DNA from: Edolisoma coerulescens
Taxonomy: Eukaryota; Chordata; Aves; Passeriformes; Campephagidae
DNA: 64,000 bases
Assembly: GCA_013397115.1 (NCBI GenBank)
Contig: VWZW01001322.1
Location: forward strand, 905,186 to 969,185
Reading direction: 5' to 3'
Translations under genes and position numbers: made by a program
Shown here: positions 1 to 12,155 of the stretch, piece after piece
Numbering within the stretch: the first letter of the stretch is position 1
How the letters are laid out: the number at the start of each line of letters is the position of its first letter
The notes under the pieces: generated by a model
The model's input: only the letters and a program-made list of their open reading frames with translations
Databases searched by the model: none
Told to the model about the DNA's origin: nothing

Positions 1-3000
1 TGTATCAAGCCAGAGAATGGAAAATAGATCTCCCAAGTTCCTCTTCTTCCACAAAAGACCAGATGACCTAGGGTTGACAGCGTTTTTTTAAATGAAGACA
101 CTTGGTCAGATTTGCCTGTACTTTCCCTGTTTCTTTGCAAAATGTGCTATACAGCTGATTATAGTTAAAGAGCATCATCTATGGTGTGAATCTGCAGGAT
201 ATATTAGCAGATTAATATTTTTAACTTGCCTAGTGGAAATGAGGAATACTCTATGGAAATAAAAAATAGGAAAACTACCCATAACAGTTCATATGATCTT
301 TAGCATTCTCTTCTTAATAAGCACTATTGTGAGCTGTTTGAAATTCATTATGGAGATGTCTCCTTAACCTCTTGCAAGTGTGCATTAACAACATTTTATA
401 AAAAGTTTAGGACAGGGCGGTAGAATATTTTTATTTCAAATCAAGACCATGTAGCCCATCCAGCAATGAAAAGTGTTACATTGCTTCCTGCTCACCTGTT
501 GTGAAACCAACGTACACCAGAAAGGATAGAGTTACCTGAGCATCTGAATTCCTACAAGGAGCTGAGCTGCTGGCAATGCTCTTCCTGATGCACCATAATT
601 CTCCTCATGAAAGTGTAGCCTATATAGATGTTGAATGCATAATTACCAGTCACAAAGAGTAAGGATCATGCAGAACAGTCATATTTGAAAGAAAAGTAAA
701 AATGCTTCTCACTTTTTAAAGGGGAACTCCAGTTATCTGCATGCGTACGACTGCAGTATCATATGGTCCTGAATGGCTCACAGGGCTGTGAGCTCACCGT
801 GGTTTTACAGCTACCTACAGAACCTGACATGAAAATGTATGTGTTCTCTGTACAAATGGTATTTCCAGTGAAAAACTTGCAAATCAATCATTATACAAGC
901 AAGCTCAGTCCCTGCACAGAACCAAGAAAAACAAGATGAACATTGATAATACTAAGTGATTCTTTTCATCTTAACCCCTTCCTTTTTTTCGAAGCTCCAT
1001 TATTAGCCATGGCAACTACAGATACATGACTGTGTGCTAGGAAGATAAAGGGCAGGTAGAAAAAAATTCCTTTGATCTTTCTTTTCCTCCATCTGCAGGG
1101 CACCCAGAAAGAAGCAGATGAAATAAACAAAATACACAGATCCACCTCCAGACTGTCTTTCCTCAGTCATGACTATCACCAGGCTCTTACTGGTGTTTCC
1201 CAAAGAAACCATGCCTAGCTCACACAGCCACATTCGGTATCTCTACTCTGATAACACACTTCTTTTTTTTAAACTGAGGCTATACTCTCCCTCACACCAT
1301 CAGTAACTAACCACAAGGCCCTTTAGACAGATTGTCCAGCTGTACATCAACAACCTTTTAACTCTACACTTTCCTCCGGTATCACTTGTTCTCCCACCAC
1401 TCCCAACCCACTTCATTATATAAGGCCCTCCCTCTCCTTGTTTGCTTTGCAAAGATCAGGAACTGAACCCAGCTGCTTCTTGTTTCTGAGGTAATTGCCA
1501 GCATTTCCACAGCTGCTTCAGGGATGGGTTGAGGTTTTAAATGGCTGGTGTCTGGACTGGTTTTTCTTTTTCCCCTGTGCTTAGTTTCTGTCCTTGTGCA
1601 CTGCTATCTCCTGGCAAAGCAATGAGCACCTCACTGATGATGTGAAGGTGCCTTGGTCCTAAACAAGGTTTTTCAGAAAGCAGGAAAGGATTCATCTTAT
1701 CTGGAGCAGAAAAGGTACAGGTGAAGGTTTTATTGTGAGGTGTGTATACTAACTTGTAATCAGACACACATGCCATGTTTCTTCAGCAGGTTAACTTGCA
1801 AGCAGTTTAGCAGGCTTTTGGTCATCATCTGGAAACAGAAGAAGCAATCAAACTTCACCTGAATAATGTTGGGGAAATTGCTCCCTGATTACCCATGTAT
1901 GCTGTGTGGTTTAAGTTGCATAAAATACCCTGAAAGAACTACATTAAAACTGCAAAGCCAAGCAATCCAAAGATTGACTTGAAATTGCATAATTGGGCTT
2001 CTAAGTGCATGCTTGCTCTGGTGCTCTCTAGAAATTTATTGTTACATACTGTTTATTTTTTTTCTTCATCCTTGCTCAGAACACTCTAAAAAATACTTGA
2101 GTCTGTTTAGCATAAAATCTTGTTTCATGTCAGAACTTTAAAGACAAAATCTGGTGTTCCCAGCAATATTCAGTAACTTTAACTGTACAACTGTCTTTGC
2201 TCTTGCACTTATCTTGCTTCTGAGAGCTACTTTACCATGGGACTCCGTGGCACTGCTAGAAAGTGCATCCATGCACTAGAGGGAGGCCAGGGTCCTGTGG
2301 ATTAGAAATAAAAACTGTCAATATAGATTGACTGCAAGAGGAAGATTAAAGCTTCTAAATAATTCTGTATTAGAAATGGCTTGTGCTCTGCTGATTTAGA
2401 ATATGGGCAGATCTGTTGTGTGCCTCTGTACCCTTGCTCAGCAGAACTCTTAGCTAGCACAAGGGATACTGCAGGGCAGGCCATGTGAAGAAGCTTTGCT
2501 TACTCAGAACTACGTGTACATCTGCAGCTGCTGTTTTTTTCTGTTTAGCTTTGTACAAATAAAGATAAGTTAACCTTCATCTGCAGAGATGTGAAAGACT
2601 TCCCCTGAGTCTTTCACTCTTGAAGTCTAGATGCCAGGGATGTTACAGTGTAAGAGCTACAGTCAGAGCTTTTGCAGGGGTCATACAGTGCAGTCACAGT
2701 GCTATTACACCTGGCTGCCAATGGAACTGACAAAACTACAAACATGCCCTGTCGTAGGTGCAGGCTGGTGTCTGCCTGCCTTGGGGCTGGGAAGTGGGAG
2801 AACCATGAAGAGCAGTGCTCCCGTGGTTCACTTGCCTGACCCAAGGAGAATTAACTGTGTACCTTTGTTATTTTGGTTCTGACTCTCTTCTGTCCTTGAT
2901 AATAAAAGAAAAAAAAAAAAGCAGGGCATGTTTGGTTGTTGGTGTTAACTGTAAGGGAAGCATGCCCTGAGAAATGGCTTGAGGGAGTTGTTGAGTGCCA

Positions 3001-5296
3001 AAACAAAGAGTTATCGTGGACAGTCTTCAGGAAAACCGATATGCCATTCTCAGTCACAAATGCAAAGACTCAGATGAAGTCAGAAGGGTGCATTGAGGAC
3101 CTGCTTGCCCCCTTTTGTGTGTTAACTGAAAGATGTTTGATATACTCAGTTTTTATGGCATTGACAGGATGAAGGTGGCCATGAGTTCAAATATCATAAC
3201 AGGATCATCTGACTGCTAATTCTACCAGTCTGAGAAATAAACCCTGATAGAAAAGTGCAGTGAGTTTAGTGAGAAATTCTGATAACAGAAGGTGGGGTTT
3301 TTTGGTTGGGTTGAGGTGGTGTTTTTGTTCATCTTTTAAAATGCCTAAGTCTCTTGCCTTGTGGTCTCTTTTTCCCCTCTTAATAGCTCTGTGTCTTGGT
3401 TTATCTGCTTTGGAAAACAGAAGGGTAAAAGACATGTTTGTACACGTAATTTATCTTAAATACTTCTATTGACTTTAAATTATTATTACCAGTTTTCTAT
3501 GCATGGACTTCTATGGTCTTAGAAAGGAATATTTTCTGCAGATCCTTTATTTCTCAGTGGCTTGTGACTCTGCAATTTTGTTGTCTTTTCACAATGGAAC
3601 ACGAAATTGATATTGAACTCCTGATATTTGTTGTGCTGATTTGTTGGTACCTTTTTGTACTGGAAGGTTTTCCGGGAACCATGCTTGTGTAAGCTAAAGC
3701 ATTTCTGGAAATGATATAATCTACCTGATTTTTTTTTAATTGATCCAGAAATAGTCTGACTAGCATTGTGGGCAGGTGCCTTATTTGCCTATTATTTGAG
3801 GGAAAAAAAGGATTATGTACTGCTTGGTTATAGGATGGCATCTTTTTAACTTTTACATCCCTCATGGTATTTTTTCCCCTGCAGTAGCTGGGAACACAAT
3901 CTGTTAGTGTCTTAGTCACTGTCTGTGAGCTTGCTGCTTTGGGATACTTTAACAGATAAAGGAAAAGGAATTCTGCAGCAGGTGAATGGGTGAGTTCTAT
4001 GAAGTAAATCTATGAAAAAATCCTTTCAATTCTCTATAATTTAAACATAACTGGGTAATTTATGTATCTAATTTGGTGCAAACAAATGGAAATTTCATTT
4101 TATAGATATGTAAAAAATTTAGGTCACAGCATAATTTAGAGCTCAAGTTTCCCTTCTATTTGATTATTTTTAAAGACTCCAGCTACTTTAAAGTTTTAAA
4201 GGTTACTTTTCAAACTCTGCTTCAACAGTCTTGTTTTACACTGTTTGAAACTTTACCTAATGAGTGTCAATATTGCAAAAAGTAGTGATTATATGTTAGT
4301 CTTACCTATAAGCACAGGGTAAAGTAAATTCATAGGGATATCTCGTGCAACTTGTCACCTACTGTCCATGCATCTGTGTGAATCACTCCGCCTGAAGTAA
4401 AAGGCTTCCTTTCTCCAGACCTATGCAAGTTCACCACTGGGGAATTAAACTCCAATACCAAAACATCAGTACGTGTACTCTCAAGCACAGTCTGCATCTG
4501 TCTACCAAGTAATTTGTAGGTAAATGCCTACTTGGGAATAGTGCAGAAAAAGGCCTTTCAAAAAAACCACTATGAACTGTGTAAATTTACTCAGACTCTC
4601 CTATTTTTGAAATAAATTACTTCCATGTGTGTTCTACCATTTCTAGGTGGACCTCCTGAAGCTATTCCAGTACAATTCACTTCCAACTTATATAACAGAG
4701 TAAAAATATCTCATCTGCTAGTATATGTCCAAACTGACCCAGAATTGCACATTCAGGACCACTTTATAAGGAAAACTTGGTTGAGCAAAGAGAAACAGAT
4801 GTTTCCTGCCTAGTAGCATGAAGTGAGTTAGTGTGTTGGAAGGACATCCAGGATTGCAGTTGCTATGATATTCTCTCCAAGCAGCTTCAGGACTAAAGAT
4901 GTTGATTTTCAGCAGCTTTAGGAGGGGGCCAGCATCCACTGCAGATGCAATTGCAAAAGCAGAATGTGAGAGGGGAGACAAGGATCACCTGGTCAGGAAT
5001 CAGCAATAAGTGACTGACTACATGGAGGTTTTGGTCTCAGTGTCAGCCCCTCGGGGTGCCCACCTCACCACACAGTGGCATGCCTCTCGGGTGGCACCGT
5101 AGCTTCAGGCACAGTGGCTCGGGTGCCTGTGCTGTTGGGATGCTGTGTTTTGGTGGCATATCAGCTGCCAGTACCCAAGTGAAGTTACTGTAGGCTGCCT
5201 TGCATGTCTCTCCCTGATCAGAGGCATTCTGAGAGTCCTCAAAAATCCAGACTAAGGCATTTTATGGCTACAGAAACAATAAAAGAAGATTAGGGG
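1..5296. other. Anonymous non-coding DNA, no gene seen
   Basis: No recognisable exon, RNA gene or transposon was found on either strand. Open frames are short. The longest is a 121-codon minus-strand frame at 3554-3919, with no recognisable domain, no signal peptide and no cysteine/histidine pattern; it is treated as chance. A short A-run (2909-2920) follows an AATAAA hexamer, but too closely to be a normal cleavage signal. A GC-richer patch at about 5035-5165 contains several CpGs but is too short and sparse to call an island. The stretch could be intronic or intergenic. Confidence 0.6.
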
Positions 5297-5310
5297 GTGT
5301 GTGTGTGTGT
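5297..5310. repeat. (GT)7 microsatellite
   Basis: Seven uninterrupted GT units directly follow a short G-run. This is a short simple repeat that may vary in length between individuals. Nothing suggests a functional role. Confidence 0.9.
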
Positions 5311-8300
5311 AAATAATGCAAAGGCCTCCTGTTTCTCCAAAATGCAAGGCAGCTGTGGCCTCTTCTGTGGCTGCATGTTTTTCTTGTGGATAATGGCTCT
5401 CCTTTGTAGATTACTTTTTTCTCCCCAGGGCCACTTTTGCTTCTTCTGGACTGATGTTAATATTCCAGCTTTCCAATTTCATTTTACAAGCTAGCCTAAG
5501 TGTCTGGAAACCGAGGTTCAAACCCCATATGTATAGCACAGGTTGAAATCAGGGTGTCCCACTTGCACAGAGTGCTATGGCTGCCAGTCTAGACGCCACC
5601 CTTTGTATATTCACTTGACAACATTTTGGAATATTCAGGAATATTCCTCAGGCAATACAGGTAAAGTTCATGAGGCAACAAGACATGGAGCCACGCATTT
5701 GTCCTGGAATGTAAAAAGACTTGTGTTTCATGCCTAATTTTATGACTATTTCTGTATTTTGTTGCATGAATAATTTGAGAAAGGAGATCTTTTATTTACC
5801 ATTGGATTTACTGCTTAACTTAAAGAAGCCTATGTAACTTTTTTTTTCTTTTGTCACAGAGAGAATTTTTGCTCCAGATTATTTCTATGTCAGAATAGTG
5901 CAGAGGAGTGATGGGTTCAGAAGAGGTAAATCTTGGCTTCATCAGCACTCTGTATGCAAACAGAGTGACTGATGCAGTCTGGAGCTCTTTCCTGAAAGCA
6001 TCATGCAGGAAGCTGGTTGCTGGAAATGAAAAAATGAGTAGAAAGATAGTGGGCAGATCAGCACCCTATAATCACTGATTGAGCTGATTTTTGATGAGTT
6101 TCTGTCAATCTTCTGCTTTCTCAAGGTTTCCAGAGACTTTACGAAGTGAAACCAAGGGAGGGGGGCAGGGCAGAAATCACCATCAAAAGCCTGCATGTGT
6201 GAGGGCTTTTATCTACTGATTAATGGTATGGCTTGTGATTACACTTTGAAAATGGTGACAAGAAAAACTGATAAAGTGATTGTGTTACATGGTCTACATC
6301 CAGAATAGTAATCTACTTTGACTTTTTAGTATTATTTTGCTAGAAAAAAAAATTTGCTTGTATAGAGCATTCAGGCAAGTATTATTTTCACTGATTTGTG
6401 GTCATTTCTGGTTTTAAAGAGCTGAGCAATAGGTACATTGAGAAAGTTGTTCATTGCAACTATGCTACATTGAAACTAAGTTTAATTTAGGAATAAAACT
6501 AGGAGTTTTTTATTTATTCTGTGAAGATTGGAGGGCATTTGCATTAGTCATGCTACTGCACAAGGAAGAGGAGGTTGCAGTTGGGAGATTGCTTAGTGGA
6601 ATTAAGGGAGTGGGAAAGTTATTTTTAGACTCAAGTTTTCTGTTTTTTCAATATTTCGTCTGGGCAAGAAAACTGGAAACAAATTGAACACTAGGGATTC
6701 ATGAAGAGAAGAGGATGCTTGTAACATCCTCATGGGACTGATGAAGTTTTGTGAATTGCTGCCACTCATTTTACTTGTTTGAGTTTCCAGGGAAGGTCAG
6801 TAGATGTGAACACGCTTTTAATCGGCTGCAGCTCTCCACTGCTGTTACCCGCTCTGTACATGTGACCTCAAGGTCTCCCACCCCATAGCAGGGAGTTGGT
6901 TGCCTCTGAGTTAGCTGATCCACACAACTCCAGAACAGTGTTCTCTGGCAGATTTCTCTTTTTCAACTATCATATAAAATAGATGGGAGCAGATGGGGCA
7001 TGTTTCAGGTTATGGATTAAGAAGAGGTTGAGGGAGCAAATGGCAGAATATAGGAAAGTACAGACCTTTATTTCTAACCTCAGATTTTCAGTAGTGCAGT
7101 GAGCAACTGGATCCAGTGGATACAGTTCTTAATTTATAACAACAGTAAGCTTCAAATCATACAAATACAATAAAACTTTTATAGCTAACTTATACTTACA
7201 GAAAAATAGAGGAAAGAATTGTTTATTAATTTCCATTTCCAAACCTTGAGCTATTACTGTGATTGCACAGCCACCGTTCTCAAAACAATCCAGTACACAA
7301 TTATGGTAGAGCCATCAGACTCTGTTTCCTGCTTCTGATAGTCAAGTCAGTGACCGAAGACGTGGGGGTAGCCTTTGCCAGGAAAAGCTTGTATTTCGTT
7401 GAAATGCACTGTGCTTACTCCTAGAGGGCTGTTCCCAGGAGTTTCTGTAATGCATAATCTCAGAACTGATGATGTAGCTCCTACCTTGACAGGTTGGTGG
7501 TGGCTCCTTTTTGAAAGCCACTCTCCAGCCACAACTGGGGTAACTCTGGTGCTCTCCAGCTATTCTCTGCTATTGTTTCCTAGGGTGTGACAACTCTTCT
7601 GAATTTTGATTCCTGAAACTTCTTAAAGCATTTCTCACTTCTGTCCATAAACTGGCTGAGACTGTATTTCTAAAATAAGGGCAGAATTAATTTATTGAAT
7701 TCTTAAATATTTCAGTGACTCTTCTACTAGCTTGTTTCTGTTGGCATGATAAGTGTGTACATAACTATAAGGAAAAGTCCCCATCTGAACTGTCCTGGAC
7801 TGTCTGACCCCCCGTGTACACTGAGGCTTGTACAATACTTCTCAGTGGACTGTGCAGCTGCTTTGCTAGAAGTTCATTGACACTGGGCTGGATTTGTGTC
7901 ATCCATCTTGATGTCAGAAAAGACACTTTAGGCTGTCAGTATAGCTGCTGCTGTTTTTGTGGAGGTAAGGATACAAGCTGATTCCACTTAAAACTCGTGG
8001 CAGTGAGCATAAAGGTCCATGGGAATGCAGTGAGGGAGTTGCTTAGAACACAGCTCATCTTCATGTGGCAGCTGCTGCCCAGTCCTTCCCACACAGGCTG
8101 GGCACATGGGGGTGGCACTAGGTGTTACCTGAACCCAGCACACTTAGATCCAGCAGCTTGTGATAGCATGCCTATGAAGGACAAATGCAGTGGTGGAGGA
8201 GGAAAGGGCAGTCTAGCAGAAATTTTGCTGTTGAAAAGATATTGGTGAAGGAAATGAAAGTTTTGTATTGCAGAGGCTACATGAAATCATTAAGTCCTAT

Positions 8301-10472
8301 GCGCCATCTGCATTTTTCATCTCTGGAGCCATCGGGGTTCTGGTTGCTTAACATGGTATTAATGCTGCATTATTTAGGAACAGCTTAAACATAAAATAGA
8401 GAGCATTATATTTGTGACAGTTATATAAGTCCTTCAACAGATTACTGCAGTTAAATGAAAACTACTGCCACTTAATCTAGTCAAAACTGTATAGTAATTC
8501 CTAGATTTATCATAATTATGATGACATTAAGTAATTTCTGTTTGTTCTTGTTTCTTTGCAAATGAGATTGAAGTATCATATCTTACAAAGATGGCATATC
8601 TAGCTGCATGACTTCCAGGTGCATGAATTCTGTTTGTCTCCTAATCCCTTGCTGGCTCTGGACTTTTTTGGCAGCTAAGCATTTCCTGGGGTACACTGTA
8701 ATAACAGACAGCTGTCCTGTCAGCTCCACTGAAAAAGAAGATAATATGGCAGACAGCATTTGCTTTTCCCAGACCCATTTCTTACAGTTCCCTAAACTGA
8801 TTCAAGTAACTGCTCTTAGTTGGTAATGCAGTTCGTGTAGAACCAGGATGGATTTTTTGGGGACAAATGTACAAATTATCTGCTGCTGCATTGTGCAGTA
8901 GTTTGCAATCGAAACACTTGTAAGGAGTTGATGTGCTCACATGGAGGAATGGCTATTTCAATACAGCTGAATATTCCCACTGACTTTAATCTGCAAGAAG
9001 GCTCTGTGCAATGATGAACAGGTCCTTCTGGATTCTGGATTTTCATCTCTGTCCCAGTTGTCTTGTCAACCTGGGGATTTAAACTAAAGAGCATGTCTAA
9101 TGAGGTGTTGAGTTTTCTGGGTAACATTTAACTTATTGTCTTGCTGAAGTCTTTGGTCTCTCCTTTGAGAGGCTGAACATCCTCAGCAACCCCTGAGAGA
9201 ATTCAGCTTTTTAGTCCGCAATGGACATTAGTGTTAATGCCCACAGTGGCACTGAGCACTCTGTGCTGGGACATCTTCACCTGCCAGCATTCTGGCTTGA
9301 ATTTCCCTGCTTGAAGCACCCATGTGGAGTTGGAAGTGCCCAAGGATAATTAGGCTAATTAGATCAGTTTAATGCTTTGATATGTCTAGACAAGGTGTTA
9401 TGGGGAGATATTTTTTAGAAAGGCTCGATATTCTGAAACCAGCCGTCCTGAGATTGATATTCCATGGAATCAGTCCTTCAGTTTGTGGGTGTTAAGTTGC
9501 TAATGCTGACTACAAAATTTCTTCCCAAGTACATCCTTTCATTATAAAAGCAGTCTTCCTATCTCTATTTTCACTAGCAGACACAAACAAGTGTTCTAAG
9601 TGAAGAAATTGTGATTTATTTGCAAAACATATTTCCACATCCCAGTCCATCTAGCTTTTATGTTTCTCTCTAAATCTAACTATATTCTTTTGCATTGAAG
9701 TTGCATTATCCACTGGGCTGGTAACCTTTGGAAAGTTATATGTGAATCCAGTTCATCTCCAGAGCTGAACCATACCAACTGCATTCTTAGGCCTGTACAT
9801 GGGTAAAGTATTGCTTTAAGTAATCTTGGATCACTGGGATGGAAACCATGTGATGAACTGCTGTTCAGTGTTTATTCTTTTATCAGCTCTTTTGATGCTT
9901 GCACATTTATCCATTTACTGCTCTTCTCTAACCGTGGTGTGTAGGGTGGTGTTCACTGTTGTTGCAACCTTTAGTTGTGTGCTGCCTGAAGCCTGTAAAT
10001 CAATTATGTTAGCCCTGTGGCTGTTCAGTAGGAAAGCAGTTCTATCCTTTGGAAATGAAGAACTATCTTGATATAAAACTAACTGGTGCTCAAGGTTTAA
10101 AAAATGGACACCTTGTAAGCATACCTGTGGGCAGGATACGATTCCTAGGGTGGAGAGGGCGGGATTTCAGCCAGATCTGAAAAACTGTGGAAAAGGGAAG
10201 CATAGCTGACTTGCCAGCTACTGAAGTCCTTGAAGTTGATTTAATCCTTATGTCAGGCACTCTTTCCAACATGGGCAAACAGCCCATAATGTAAACTCTG
10301 GGGATGAAACTGAATTTGGTGGTCACTTGCATGTCTTGAGGCATGAAAGCAAACTTGTGGTTAAAGCATCTGTCAGGGGATTAGGAAGGTCTAAAGTTGA
10401 AAGCAATGATCTTCTAGGAAAACATAACAAGCATCCTCTCAGTACAAAGCACATGTAGCTGCTCTGCTAAAC
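5311..10472. other. Anonymous non-coding DNA, no gene seen apart from the listed motif
   Basis: No gene, tRNA or repeat family was recognised, apart from the heat-shock-like motif listed separately. Frames are all under about 85 codons and carry no family signatures. A T-loop-like string near 5515 does not sit in a cloverleaf. Composition is ordinary AT-leaning vertebrate non-coding DNA. Confidence 0.6.
5629..5646. promoter_or_regulatory. Perfect four-unit heat-shock-element-like motif
   Basis: The bases read GAATATTCAGGAATATTC. This is four alternating inverted GAA/TTC units, each separated by exactly two bases, which matches the canonical binding architecture of heat-shock factor trimers (nGAAnnTTCnnGAAnnTTCn). 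The match is exact in all twelve specified bases. No TATA box, CpG island or gene start is visible nearby, so it would act as a distal element if it is bound at all. The motif is also partly self-repeating (GGAATATTC twice), so a chance local duplication of a short palindrome is an alternative. Function is inferred from the motif only. Confidence 0.4.
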
Positions 10473-10560
10473 ACTGGCAGTGCTCATAATCACCTTATGG
10501 TGGGCGAGACACCCCGGTGGTGTGATGTGCCTCTCCGGGCTTCCGTGCAGCACTGCCAGT
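10473..10560. repeat. 12-bp perfect inverted repeat around a GC-rich 64-base spacer
   Basis: The left arm ACTGGCAGTGCT (10473-10484) has its exact reverse complement, AGCACTGCCAGT, at 10549-10560. The spacer is rich in GC and CpG for this window. It also contains two small self-complementary pieces: CACC/GGTG near 10491-10502 and ACACC/GGTGT near 10509-10523. The whole could fold as a branched hairpin in RNA or single-stranded DNA. It is not a recognised microRNA precursor because the spacer is too long and the stem too short, and no terminal target-site duplication marks it as a transposon. Its meaning is unknown. Confidence 0.6.
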
Positions 10561-11849
10561 ATATGCCACCTAAAGGCACAGTCCATGGCCCACTAATGAA
10601 TGTGGGTCTGGCATGGGCTGGGGGCAGGTTTCCTCTTCCTAACACCACTGTACCAGGCCACCCTAGCTAACAGTATCCTCATTTGATGAGAGAATGAAAG
10701 ACAACATCATCCATTCTTGGATAGGAAAGGGGGTAGTGACTTCTTGTTGCTCCTCAGGCAAGGGATGTATCAGCACCTCCCATCACTCAGATAACTTTTG
10801 AACTCTGCTTGTAATACTGACCAAATTGGCTCAGCTGTGAAGTTGAAATTCACTTTTTTTGAGTGCTTCTTTCCATTTTGTTTTATCAGGCTCTTGGAGG
10901 AACTTAAAAACAACTTAATGAAAAATTTTACCTGAAACTGTCAGAAATTTGGTCTCTGTATGAAATGCGGCCAAGAAGATTCTAGATACCTCAAACTTGC
11001 ATGGGTCAGTAAAAAACTTCCTTAACAACATTGGCTGAAACCTCTCAGTGCTTCAGTCTTGCTCCTGCATGAATCTGAGTTCTCTGGTGTTCAAATTCAC
11101 AGTTCAAGATTCTTGGAAACCTCACAGGGAAATGTGTGATGCTTCTGTTACCAGCTCCAATACTTTGTGAGACAAGTAGGGTGCTGCTCAGGAGGACTTC
11201 TGGGGCCTTTCTCCTCAGGAGAGTAACTGACAGCAGTGGTGGCAGTGGACTTGAGATAGAAATACAGAATAAGGATTTCCTTACTTCTTAATTTCTTGTG
11301 GCTATTCATGCAGAGATGCTGGTTAAAATCTACCTTGGACTTTTTGTATTTTCTTCAACTCTCCATCAAGACTGTATATGGTTGTTAATTTGTTGATACC
11401 ATGTTGTGTGGCTCTTAGAAATTCATGAAAACTTTTTACTTTTTTTGCACAACTACTAGTGGAATTGTTAGATCCATAAAAATTCAAATGCTCTAAGTTC
11501 ATGGATCTTGTTTCAAACATGCAAGTCAAACTTCATTAGAAGAAATTTGCTTTTATCCATGGTGTTTTCCAGACTATCCCTTTAAAACAGGTGTGTAATG
11601 CTGTGATTCCTCAGTGTGCTTTCCCCAGATGAAATTCAAATATTTTAGTATCAGTTGGGGGTGACAACCATAAGAGAAAACTGAGATAAAAATAAATGGC
11701 TGCACCTACTGTGAAGATTTGTTACAGAACAGAGCTTTCTGCATTGTACCAGAATATTGCATGAGCATTGTGAACAGCTGTGATACTGCTGACATAAAAT
11801 TTTCCCTTTAAATCATACCATTGAAATTGAAATCCAGCCAGAACAGAAC
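10561..11849. other. Anonymous non-coding DNA, no gene seen
   Basis: No exon, RNA gene or repeat family was recognised. The only open frames are short and featureless, for example 68 codons on the minus strand at 11323-11529. Confidence 0.6.
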
Positions 11850-12155
11850 CTACCTCAGTGCCCTAAGGACTGGTGTGTCACAACCTCTGGCAATCAAAGG
11901 GTCAATTTTCAGTCCAAAGGCAGCACCTTCAACAGCACCACAAGCCATTGCACTGGGTGGCTTGGTGCTAGTATCTGGGGAAGAATGCTTATCCAGGGAA
12001 AAGTGGTGTTTGGCGGTGCCCTTGAGCCTGCAGCACTCTGTTCAGTTCATGGGTGCTGAGATCATTGTGTCAACAGCCCTGAAATTCTGGTGGGCAGCAC
12101 TTGCTGGTGGTCTCTCTTGAACTGGCTCCTCTGCTGTTTCCAGCTGTTGGTTGCA
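11850..12155 (-). pseudogene. Possible decayed or spurious coding remnant, unidentified
   Basis: On the minus strand one frame runs for 102 codons from a TAA just upstream (plus-strand 12156-12158) to a TAG at 11850-11852. It is broken only by an in-frame TGA at 12042-12044. The downstream part looks protein-like, with a small-residue-rich segment that includes AMACGAVEGAAFGLK, but I do not recognise the family. Within it, 11854-11974 is bounded by a good acceptor (TTCTTCCCCAG, minus strand) and a good donor (CTGAG then GTAGGT). It could therefore be a single 121-base exon lying after the stop, in which case it would not be a pseudogene. Against coding, the opposite strand is also open here for 99 codons (11821-12120), which is common in chance GC-richer patches. 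Confidence is low. Confidence 0.15.

Noticed and set aside
2895..2925. AATAAA followed by an A-run, as in a processed pseudogene tail
   Set aside because: The hexamer abuts the A-run instead of lying 10-30 bases upstream, and no coding body or target-site duplication was seen.
3554..3919. 121-codon minus-strand frame as a small gene
   Set aside because: No motif, splice context or recognisable similarity; only length argues for it.
5500..5535. GGTTCAAACC string resembling a tRNA T-loop
   Set aside because: The flanking bases do not form the five-pair T-stem, and no A-box or acceptor stem is present.
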